Source of the DNA: WRMS01 sp038562165
Lineage (GTDB): Bacteria; Bacillota; Peptococcia; DRI-13; UBA5745
DNA: 64,000 nucleotides
Reading direction: 5' to 3'
NCBI GenBank assembly: GCA_038562165.1
Contig: JBCFAO010000015.1
Coordinates: 1-64,000, forward strand
The notes under the pieces are model-generated. The model was not told the origin of the DNA, did not search any database, and saw nothing but the letters and a program-made list of their open reading frames with translations. The first letter of the stretch is position 1. The number at the start of each line of letters is the position of its first letter. Positions 1 to 6,539 of this stretch are shown here, piece by piece. Both the position numbers and the translations under genes were made by a program.

Positions 1-111
1 TTCCTTCAGATTCCGCCTCACGGCGGACACCCTTATCTTTGGCTAACAGTTCCTACTGCCAAGTCTGTAGCGGACTTTCACCGCCGAGTTACACACCCAT
101 GCCGGGCGCAC
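1..111 (-). mobile_element. 5' end of a group II intron (partial, runs off the window)
   Basis: Read on the minus strand from 111, the sequence begins GTGCGCCCGGCATGGGTG and continues through motifs typical of the 5' domain of bacterial group II introns (GTGAAAGTCCGCTAC, AACTGTTAGCC, AAGGGTGTCC, GGCGGAATCTGAAGGAA). Only the first 111 nt are present; the rest, including any maturase, lies beyond the window edge. The intron starts two nucleotides after the T-run of the spore-protein terminator, which is the insertion preference known for group IIC introns. Class IIC is inferred from this position only; I could not check exon-binding pairings. Confidence 0.8.
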
Positions 112-113
112 AT

Positions 114-153
114 AAAAAGCGCCTTTGCAGCCATAGCCGCAAAGGCGCTTTTT
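114..153 (-). terminator. Intrinsic terminator of the SASP gene
   Basis: A perfect 15-bp stem (arms 114-128 and 139-153, sequence AAAAAGCGCCTTTGC and its complement) with a 10-nt loop ends in a run of T on the minus strand. Because the arms start with A5 and end with T5 it could also work on the plus strand. It lies 11 nt past the SASP stop and directly abuts the group II intron. Confidence 0.93.
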
Positions 154-164
154 ACAAAGATAGT

Positions 165-371
165 TTACTTCATGTTCTCTTCAGCGTATTTAACCATTTT
201 CTTGGTCATGTAGCCGCCGACATAGCCGTTCTGACGGGAAGTCAGGTTGCCTTTGTCAGCAGTACTGTAGTTGGACAGGCCCAGCTCGGTAGCGGTTTCG
301 TTCTTCATGTTCTTCAGAAGTTCAGAAGCGGAAGCTTTGGGCATTTTGGTGTTCATAGAATTGGTTTGCAT
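165..371 (-). CDS. Alpha/beta-type small acid-soluble spore protein
   Basis: A 68-residue DNA-binding spore protein that coats and protects DNA in the dormant spore and is degraded at germination. The family signature is visible: ETATELGL (the region cut by the GPR protease), then N-G-x-V-G-G-x-M-T-K-(K)-M-V. The longer frame would start at 434, but the ATG at 371 is preceded by TAAGGAGGC at good spacing and gives the usual family length of 60-75 residues. It is monocistronic, closed by a strong terminator. Forespore sigma-G control is expected for the family, but I could not identify convincing -35/-10 elements. It is the clearest evidence that the organism forms endospores. Confidence 0.93.
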   Translation of the reverse strand: MQTNSMNTKMPKASASELLKNMKNETATELGLSNYSTADKGNLTSRQNGYVGGYMTKKMVKYAEENMK

Positions 372-485
372 GAGTGTTGCCTCCTTAGAATTATGAGTGT
401 TTTTGTTACACCCATAGCATCTGCGAAAACTCATACAATATGCTTATAAGCTTTTGGCATTAATGTAAAAAAATGCTTTGATATT

Positions 486-710
486 TTATGAATCGCAACG
501 GTCACAACCCTGACAGCCGCTGCTTCCGGTGCTGCCGGCGCCGGAATCTGTACAATAAAAACCGGTGGTACGATATATAACATTAACATTTTTGCCGATT
601 ATTCGCTTAACAGACTCCTTGCAGGTTGGGCAATGGCTGGCCGGCTCATCTTTGATGGATTGCTCCAAAGTAAAAACGCCGCATTTTGGGCAACGATAAC
701 TGTATTGCAT
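486..710 (-). CDS. FmdB-family zinc-ribbon protein
   Basis: A 74-residue putative regulatory zinc ribbon. The N-terminus reads MQYSYRCPKCG, with a second CPTC knuckle about 25 residues on, the CxxC-CxxC pattern of the FmdB/CxxC_CxxC_SSSS family. The C-terminus is rich in Gly, Ser and Cys (GSSGCQGCDRC), typical of these proteins. A longer frame exists to 809, but the ATG at 710 has AAGGAG just upstream and the conserved MxxYxxxC start. A near-consensus promoter overlaps the end of the upstream PBP gene, so it is probably its own transcription unit. Molecular function is unknown for the family. Confidence 0.82.
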   Translation of the reverse strand: MQYSYRCPKCGVFTLEQSIKDEPASHCPTCKESVKRIIGKNVNVIYRTTGFYCTDSGAGSTGSSGCQGCDRCDS

Positions 711-771
711 TCTATTCTCCTTCTTTCCTGACTCATAAAAATAATATAAATAATTTTTTAAACCGAAAATA

Positions 772-800
772 ATTATAAAGGCGCTAGGCCCAGATGTCAA
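772..800 (-). promoter_or_regulatory. Sigma-A-type promoter of the FmdB-like gene
   Basis: On the minus strand TTGACA (800-795) and TATAAT (777-772) are both perfect and separated by 17 nt. It lies about 60 nt upstream of the start at 710 and overlaps the last codons before the PBP stop side. Confidence 0.8.
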
Positions 801-805
801 GTTTT

Positions 806-2452
806 TCACCTGACCGCCAGGACTTGGCCTATTTCTTTAAAAATGGCGGCGGCATCCCGGCCGCCCCGCAGGCCCTGGTTACTGCCTTCAATATTTTCTT
901 CCACCATGACGGCAACCACATAAGCCGGCGCTTCCACCGGCAAATAGCCGCAATACCAGGCCAGTACCCGGCTGTCCTTCCCTGCTTCGGCCGTACCTGT
1001 TTTTCCTCCTACCCGGTAAAGCTGACCGTTACCGCTTTTAGCCGTACCCTCCAGAGCCGTAAAACGCAGGCAATCCTGAAGAATAGCGGCGGTTTTTGTG
1101 CTGAATACCCGAACCAAACGTCTGTTCTTATCTAAAGGCAATTGAAAGCCGTTGCGGTCTACGGCATAAAGCACCTTGGCAGGTTGCTGATCCAGGCCGC
1201 CCCGGGCAATGCAGGCATAAATCCTGGCCATTTGCAAGGGGCTTACCATAATCCCCTGCTGACCGATGGCTGTATTTGCCAATAAAATCGGCCCGGCTTC
1301 TTCATCAAAATAGGTATCAAGGCCAAAGCTGTCACAGATTTTTTTTAAAGCGGGAGCGCCCCCCCACTGCTGAATCATGTTAATAAAATAGCCATTACAG
1401 GAGACTTCAAAAGCCTGGCGGAGATCAAGACGGCCATGGTGGCCAAGGCAGCCGATGGTCACGCCATTTTCAAAGGCGTAGCTGCCCCTGCATTCATATT
1501 GCAGGCTGCGCAGATCGGCGCCTTGTTCGGCGGCATATTCCAAGGCAGCGGCGGCTGTGACTAATTTAAAAACGGAACCGGGATAAAAAGCTTTGCGGTT
1601 AACTCTGTCGATAAGCTGGTCCCCATAGGTTAAATAATCTTTAATCTTGTTTTGCTCAAAATCCGGCCGGCTTACGGCAGCTAAAATTTCGCTGCCGTCC
1701 ACGCTCATAATAACCAGAGCCCCTTTTTTCATGGTTCTGGTGACAATTTCTTCCGCTTTCCTTTGGAGATCCCGGTCAATGGTGGTAATTAAATCATGGC
1801 GCTGCTGGTCCGGCAGGTTTTCGCCGGCTTTGATGTATCCCGGCAAAAGAAAGCCGGTTACGTCCTTCACCCCGTCGATGGCGTATTCCGGCTGGGCGCC
1901 TTGCAGCAATTCGTCATAGTCCTTTTCCAGGCCAAAAGCTCCCCTGCCGTCTTTCTCGTACAAGTAGCCCACAAAATGCCGGGCCAGGGAGCCCTTGCCA
2001 TAACGAAATTTCACAGGCAACACGGATAATCCGGGTATGGCCGCCTCTTCTATTTCCCTTAATAGCTCCTGATCATCCAGGTAGAAATATATTTTTTGCC
2101 GTTGAGCTATGGCTTTCAGTTCCGCCAAATCCGACAAATTTAAAGCCTCCTGTAGCCGCTGAGCTATAGGCTGCCCTTGTAAAAGCTCCAGATTTAAATT
2201 TCGCGGAAAGACCACCAATCGGCTGGCCAGGTTGGAAGCCGTCAGACTGTTGCCCCAGCGGTCCAGAATATCTCCCCGTAAATATTCTTCAGCGGCAAAA
2301 CTGCCATCGGAGCGCTGGGCAGCGTACAAGGCCAGAGAATTGCCGCTATGGGAGCCGGTAAACAACTGGATATAGGCCAGGCGGCCCAACAGCGATAAAA
2401 AAACTAAGCTGAATAAAAAAGCCATGCCATAAATTCTTTTTTTTCTTTCCAT
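806..2452 (-). CDS. Class B penicillin-binding protein (peptidoglycan D,D-transpeptidase)
   Basis: About 548 residues. A short basic N-terminus is followed by one membrane anchor (roughly residues 8-30), a PBP dimer-type domain with the RGDILDRWG motif, and a transpeptidase domain. All three active-site motifs are present: SVFK (nucleophile Ser), SCN and KTGT. It cross-links peptide stems of peptidoglycan outside the membrane, like MrdA/SpoVD relatives. I chose the ATG at 2452 (GGGGTGAT upstream) over the in-frame ATG at 2500, since it places the anchor immediately after a KRKK-type start. It follows DUF4911 and a U32 peptidase in the alaS-mltG cluster. Whether it serves elongation, division or sporulation cannot be told here. 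Confidence 0.9.
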   Translation of the reverse strand: MERKKRIYGMAFLFSLVFLSLLGRLAYIQLFTGSHSGNSLALYAAQRSDGSFAAEEYLRGDILDRWGNSLTASNLASRLVVFPRNLNLELLQGQPIAQRLQEALNLSDLAELKAIAQRQKIYFYLDDQELLREIEEAAIPGLSVLPVKFRYGKGSLARHFVGYLYEKDGRGAFGLEKDYDELLQGAQPEYAIDGVKDVTGFLLPGYIKAGENLPDQQRHDLITTIDRDLQRKAEEIVTRTMKKGALVIMSVDGSEILAAVSRPDFEQNKIKDYLTYGDQLIDRVNRKAFYPGSVFKLVTAAAALEYAAEQGADLRSLQYECRGSYAFENGVTIGCLGHHGRLDLRQAFEVSCNGYFINMIQQWGGAPALKKICDSFGLDTYFDEEAGPILLANTAIGQQGIMVSPLQMARIYACIARGGLDQQPAKVLYAVDRNGFQLPLDKNRRLVRVFSTKTAAILQDCLRFTALEGTAKSGNGQLYRVGGKTGTAEAGKDSRVLAWYCGYLPVEAPAYVVAVMVEENIEGSNQGLRGGRDAAAIFKEIGQVLAVR

Positions 2453-2545
2453 GACAAAAATCACCCCGGCAATAGTTTTGCCGGGGCTGAGACTTTTCAA
2501 ACCTAATATTCCTTATTGCATGTGACAAACCCAGGATCTATTGCT

Positions 2546-2752
2546 TTACGAAAGAATCTGGCAATCCAGATTCTGCAAAATTTTTTTAACTTGCCCGGCG
2601 GCTTGGCCATCGCAAATTATCCTTAATGTACCTTGCTGTCTGTCTACGGTGGAGATAATGGCTAAATGGCTCATCGCTTCAAATACCTTTGTCACGTAGG
2701 CAATCCTGTTTCTGTCAGCTTTTGCGAAAAATTCGATGGAGTCATTGTTCAT
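2546..2752 (-). CDS. DUF4911 small protein
   Basis: A 68-residue protein matching the DUF4911 pattern (short beta-alpha fold, starts I-E-F-F-A-K, ends V-K-K-I-L-Q-N-L). It starts 11 nt after the stop of the U32 peptidase gene, so it is co-transcribed and probably translationally coupled; its own ribosome site is weak. Proteins of this family are regularly found beside U32 peptidases and class B PBPs in clostridia. Function is unknown. Confidence 0.72.
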   Translation of the reverse strand: MNNDSIEFFAKADRNRIAYVTKVFEAMSHLAIISTVDRQQGTLRIICDGQAAGQVKKILQNLDCQILS

Positions 2753-2763
2753 TGCCGGCTTAC

Positions 2764-3981
2764 CTATGCCCTTCTGATCATGGTCCAGGGGGCGGCGGCC
2801 CTGCTGAGAGGCAGAAAAAGCCGCTGCTGGGGATGGGGCGCCGCCGCTACCGGCCGGCCCTCCTCATCCGTCATTCCTGCCGCTTTTACGGTGAAATTGG
2901 GGCCTTGAGGCGGTACAAATTCTAAAAGGTCGCCTTCGCGAAAGTGGTTCCTCTGCTCCAATAACACCCGGTTTTGTTCCCGGTCATAATCAAGAACCAA
3001 ACCCACGAAATCATGGTTTTTGCCCGAGGAATTATCCCCTAAATTGATTTTAGCATCCTGATTGCCAGGCTCCTCGCCTAAGAAGAAACCTGTGGTATAT
3101 TCCCGGTGACTGATCCGGTCCAGCTCCTGGAGCCATTCCCGGCGCAACTGCCAGTTGGCGGGATCGGCAGCATGGGCGTCAAGGGCTTCCCGGTAAATCT
3201 TAATTACGGAAGCCACATAGTGAACGCTTTTCATGCGGCCCTCAACCTTCAGGCTGCAAACGCCGGATTGATGCAATAAGGGGATTTGCTCCAATAGGCA
3301 AAGATCTTTGGAATTAAAAATATAGCTGCCCCGCTCATCTTCCAAAAGGGGATAATACTCCCCTGGCCGTTTTTCTTCCACCAGGCGGTAATTCCAGCGG
3401 CAGGGCTGGGCACAAGCCCCCTGATTGGCATCCCGGCCAGTAAGATAATTGCTGATCAGACAGCGGCCGGAATAGGACATGCACATGGCTCCATGGACGA
3501 AAACCTCCAGCTCTAACCGGGGCAACTGCTCATGGATAGTGCGGATATCGGCGGCGGGCAACTCCCGGGCCAGTACAACCCGGGAAGCCCCCAGCTCCTG
3601 CCAAAAGGCAGCGGCCTGCCAATTGGTGGTATTGGCTTGGGTGCTGATATGTACCGGCATCTGAGGAATTGTCCGGCGAACCGCTTGAAAGACACCGGGA
3701 TCGGATACGATCACTGCATCGGCTTCTGCAGCAGCAACGGTCCGCAGGTAATCAGGCAGCCCTGACAGGTCCTGGTTACGGGCATAAATATTGACGGTCA
3801 CATAAACCCTGGCGCCGTGGCTGTGGGCAAAAGCAATACCCTCCTGCATTTCCTCGGGACTGAAGTTGTCGGAGAAAGCCCGCAGGCCATAGGATTTGCC
3901 CGCCAAATAAACGGCGTCGGCGCCAAAGAGAACTGCCGCTTTCAGCTTTTCCAAGCTGCCGGCAGGAGCTAATAATTCCAT
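2764..3981 (-). CDS. U32-family peptidase-like protein, TrhP/YrrO type
   Basis: A 405-residue U32 protein. It begins MELLAPAGSLEKLKAAV and carries the family signature FVHGAMCMSYSGRC, followed by N-x-G-x-C-x-Q-P-C-R-W, with the clustered cysteines that bind an iron-sulfur cluster in characterised members. Relatives in Bacillus (YrrN/YrrO, TrhP) and E. coli hydroxylate tRNA uridine 34 (ho5U) with prephenate as a factor; a true protease role is doubtful. The neighbourhood alaS-ireB-ruvX-DUF1292-mltG matches the Bacillus yrr locus, supporting the TrhP assignment. The start at 3981 has AAAGGAG at good spacing. Only one U32 gene is present, where Bacillus has two in tandem. Confidence 0.85.
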   Translation of the reverse strand: MELLAPAGSLEKLKAAVLFGADAVYLAGKSYGLRAFSDNFSPEEMQEGIAFAHSHGARVYVTVNIYARNQDLSGLPDYLRTVAAAEADAVIVSDPGVFQAVRRTIPQMPVHISTQANTTNWQAAAFWQELGASRVVLARELPAADIRTIHEQLPRLELEVFVHGAMCMSYSGRCLISNYLTGRDANQGACAQPCRWNYRLVEEKRPGEYYPLLEDERGSYIFNSKDLCLLEQIPLLHQSGVCSLKVEGRMKSVHYVASVIKIYREALDAHAADPANWQLRREWLQELDRISHREYTTGFFLGEEPGNQDAKINLGDNSSGKNHDFVGLVLDYDREQNRVLLEQRNHFREGDLLEFVPPQGPNFTVKAAGMTDEEGRPVAAAPHPQQRLFLPLSRAAAPWTMIRRA

Positions 3982-4014
3982 GGGAACTCCTTTTGCTGCT
4001 GAAAACTTTTAACG

Positions 4015-5166
4015 TTATTGTTTGTTGCGGTTGGCTCTGGCCTGAGCCACGGCCTGATTATGCTCGTTTAGGGTCTTTGAGAAATAATGGCCGCCGGTAC
4101 CGTCTTCCCTGGCCACAAAATAAAAATATTCCGTATCTGCCGGAGCCATGGCGGACTCCAGGGAGACCTTGCCGGGAGAGCCTACAGGGCCCGGAGGCAA
4201 GCCTTGGTAAATATAGGTATTGTAAGGGAAATCTATTTGCGTATCCGCAGTAAGCAGCGGGAACTTCGGCTCCTCAAAATAATACTGGACAGTAGAGCAG
4301 GATTGCAGCAGCATGTTTTTAGCAAGCCGGTTATAAAAAATACCGGCGGCTATAGGCCGTTCTTCATCCAGCTTCACTTCATTCTGAACGATGGAAGCAA
4401 GAATCAAAATCTCCCGGTCGCTGAGATTACTTTGCTTAGGAGGTAAAGCCTGCCAAATTTCCTGATAGCGCTTCAGCATGCGGTTGATGACGGATTCCAG
4501 GGATTCGTCGATCTCGATAACATAGGTATCGGGAAAAAGATAGCCCTCAAGGCGGTGTTCGTCCACCGGCAAACCTTCCAGGAAGCCGTAATCAAATTGG
4601 CCTTCTTTAACGCACTGCCAGAAATCTTCTTCGGCGGCGATGCCTTTTTCCGCAAACACCTTGGCGATCTGCCGCAAGGTATAGCCTTCCGGTATGGTAA
4701 ACTTAGTGGTCAGCAAATTGCCTTTGACCAGCTCTTCCAGAATCTGCGGACTGCTCATAACCGGCGAAAGCAAATAGCGGCCGGCCTTTAACGCTTCAGC
4801 CTGTCCTTCTTGCTTGCCCAGGCGTATAAAGCTTTCGGCGCTGCGGATTAATTGGTTTTCCTCCAGGGCCTGGGCCGTCCGGGATAAGGTCCAGCCTCTT
4901 TCCACCGTGAAGATGAATTCCTCGCCTCCGGAAACCATGACCGGCTCCAGATCCGCCAGCCAGCGGTCATCCAGAGACTGGATATACCTGCCGCCAATAA
5001 CACCGATAGCCAAAGCCGCCACCAGTATGATCAAAATAAGAAAAGCCAGGCCCCCTTTGCCCTTCTTTTTTTTGCGGGCCCTAAGGGCGGCAGGCTGCTC
5101 TTTTATCTCTGCAACGGATATACCTCCATTGGCCGGGTTATCTTTTTCGTATTCTTCTTTCGACAT
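4015..5166 (-). CDS. mltG: MltG endolytic murein transglycosylase
   Basis: A 383-residue YceG-family protein that cleaves nascent glycan strands at the outer membrane face and is thought to set strand length. It has a 35-residue basic cytoplasmic tail (RARKKKKGKGG), one transmembrane helix (about 39-61), a LysM-like segment and the catalytic domain. The conserved segment reads ILASIVQNEV; the second, invariant acidic residue (E) is present, while the first position of the usual E-K-E is Q, a variant seen in other lineages. The C-terminal GLPPGPVGSPG and YFYFVA motifs are intact. It sits 33 nt upstream of the U32 gene in the alaS cluster. Confidence 0.92.
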   Translation of the reverse strand: MSKEEYEKDNPANGGISVAEIKEQPAALRARKKKKGKGGLAFLILIILVAALAIGVIGGRYIQSLDDRWLADLEPVMVSGGEEFIFTVERGWTLSRTAQALEENQLIRSAESFIRLGKQEGQAEALKAGRYLLSPVMSSPQILEELVKGNLLTTKFTIPEGYTLRQIAKVFAEKGIAAEEDFWQCVKEGQFDYGFLEGLPVDEHRLEGYLFPDTYVIEIDESLESVINRMLKRYQEIWQALPPKQSNLSDREILILASIVQNEVKLDEERPIAAGIFYNRLAKNMLLQSCSTVQYYFEEPKFPLLTADTQIDFPYNTYIYQGLPPGPVGSPGKVSLESAMAPADTEYFYFVAREDGTGGHYFSKTLNEHNQAVAQARANRNKQ

Positions 5167-5290
5167 ACTTCACATCCTTTTGAGCACTTTTATGGCTATT
5201 TTATCAAAGAATAGGCAATAAATGCAACAGAGGCGTAGCTTTTCCGCTGCACCTCCGCCATATAAATCAATATACACTTATTTCGGGAGA

Positions 5291-5587
5291 CTATTCCTCG
5301 TCGCCTTCGGCTTCCATGGCTTCCTGCCAATAGTCGGCTACCTTCTCCCATTCCTCATCGTCTTCAATGTCGGCAAGAATTTCTTCGCCATTCTCATCGG
5401 TGGTAATCTTCAAAATCACGGCTTCCGGCTCTTCGTCGTCGGTCAAATCTTCATCTATAGGCTGAAGTATAGCATATTCGCTACCTTCTACTTCGATGAC
5501 ATCCAACAATACGAAGGTATGCTCTACGCCATCTTCATCAACTAACACTACATTTTCGTTCTCCAGGATATCCTTATCTTCTGCCAT
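5291..5587 (-). CDS. DUF1292 acidic protein (YrzB family)
   Basis: A 98-residue, extremely acidic protein (long Glu/Asp runs at both ends) with the DUF1292 core: V-D-E-D-G-V-E-H-T-F, then Y-A-I-L-Q-P and a bulky hydrophobic strand. Position between ruvX and mltG is the same as in Bacillus (yrzB between yrrK and yrrL). Start ATG preceded by GAGGTG. Function unknown; the conserved linkage to alaS, ireB and ruvX is the only clue. Confidence 0.85.
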   Translation of the reverse strand: MAEDKDILENENVVLVDEDGVEHTFVLLDVIEVEGSEYAILQPIDEDLTDDEEPEAVILKITTDENGEEILADIEDDEEWEKVADYWQEAMEAEGDEE

Positions 5588-5703
5588 ATTGATTACACCT
5601 CGCTTCTTTCATACATTTCCCATTTCGTTAACGTTCTATTCCCGGTAATTGTACTTTCATTATGTAAGGTTGTCAATAGACAGTTGTTATTTTGGACAGG
5701 ATT

Positions 5704-6150
5704 TTAGTCTTGCTTTTGGAGTTTTTTTCGGGCTTCCCGGTCCAGATAGCCTTGTAAAATAAGTACGGCCGACAGCTTATCGACTACGCCTTTGCGCTTT
5801 TTGCGGGAGACGTCGGCTTCCAGCAGTGTGCGGTGGGCTGCCACCGTAGTCAGCCGCTCATCCCAGTAAATCACTTCCGGCAAAGCAGAGCCGGCTTCTC
5901 TGATTCTTTCCAGCAGAGACTGAATAAACTCCTGAACTTTCTCACCCTGAAACCCAATGCTGCCATCCATATTTTTGGGCAAGCCCACCACCAGTTTGGA
6001 GGCTTTCCGCTCATTCAGAATACGGATTAAGGCGTCCAAATCCTCTGCCGGCTTGCGCCGCTCCAAAGTCGGCAGCCCCTGAGCCGTAATGCCCAGACCG
6101 TCGGCAGCGGCAATACCGATTCTGCGGTCTCCCACATCTAATCCGATCAT
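5704..6150 (-). CDS. ruvX: RuvX/YqgF-type RNase H-fold nuclease
   Basis: A 148-residue YqgF protein. It starts MIGLDVGDRRIGIAAAD (first catalytic Asp) and contains VVGLPKNMDGSIG and WDERLTT (second acidic residues), the full set of the family. Relatives process the 5' end of pre-16S rRNA, and a Holliday-junction resolvase role has also been proposed. It begins directly after the ireB stop (6151), so the two are coupled. Confidence 0.92.
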   Translation of the reverse strand: MIGLDVGDRRIGIAAADGLGITAQGLPTLERRKPAEDLDALIRILNERKASKLVVGLPKNMDGSIGFQGEKVQEFIQSLLERIREAGSALPEVIYWDERLTTVAAHRTLLEADVSRKKRKGVVDKLSAVLILQGYLDREARKKLQKQD

Positions 6151-6435
6151 CTACTTTACCTTAAGATACTCGGTAACCAGCTCTTCTAAAAGCTCGTCCC
6201 GGTCTAAACGGCGGATCATGTTGCGGGCATTCTGATGGCTGGTGATATAAGCAGGGTCGCCGGACAACAGATAGCCGACGATCTGATTCACCGGTGAATA
6301 GCCTTTTTCCTCCAGGGCTTTATACACATGCTGCAAAAGCTCCCGGGTGCTGATTTCCGCTTCATTCTTTATTTTGAACATCACCGTATGATCCATATTC
6401 TGATTGCCCATATTCCGCTGCTCTTTTTTGTCCAT
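6151..6435 (-). CDS. IreB family regulatory phosphoprotein (UPF0297)
   Basis: About 94 residues, beginning MDKKEQRN, with the family core H-T-V-M-F-K then L-L-Q-H-V-Y-K-A-L-E-E-K-G-Y-S-P-V-N-Q-I-V. IreB in Enterococcus is a substrate of the PASTA kinase IreK and lowers cephalosporin resistance. I chose the ATG at 6435 because AAGGAGGGG lies just upstream; the frame is open to 6471. It lies between alaS and ruvX as in other Firmicutes. Confidence 0.9.
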   Translation of the reverse strand: MDKKEQRNMGNQNMDHTVMFKIKNEAEISTRELLQHVYKALEEKGYSPVNQIVGYLLSGDPAYITSHQNARNMIRRLDRDELLEELVTEYLKVK

Positions 6436-6539
6436 AGTAACCCCTCCTTCCGGACAGACATAAACTTTCATCGATACAGTACGACAGATTGTACAATCAT
6501 CTTATCACACTTGCAGGCTCCGCACAAATGAAGATTATC

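Noticed and set aside
372..485. Sigma-G promoter for the SASP gene
   Set aside because: Expected from the family, but no -35/-10 pair at proper spacing could be identified by eye.
4015..5166. Catalytically dead MltG, because the first Glu of the E-K-E motif is Gln
   Set aside because: The following Glu, invariant in the family, is present and other lineages also have Gln at the first place, so loss of activity is not supported.
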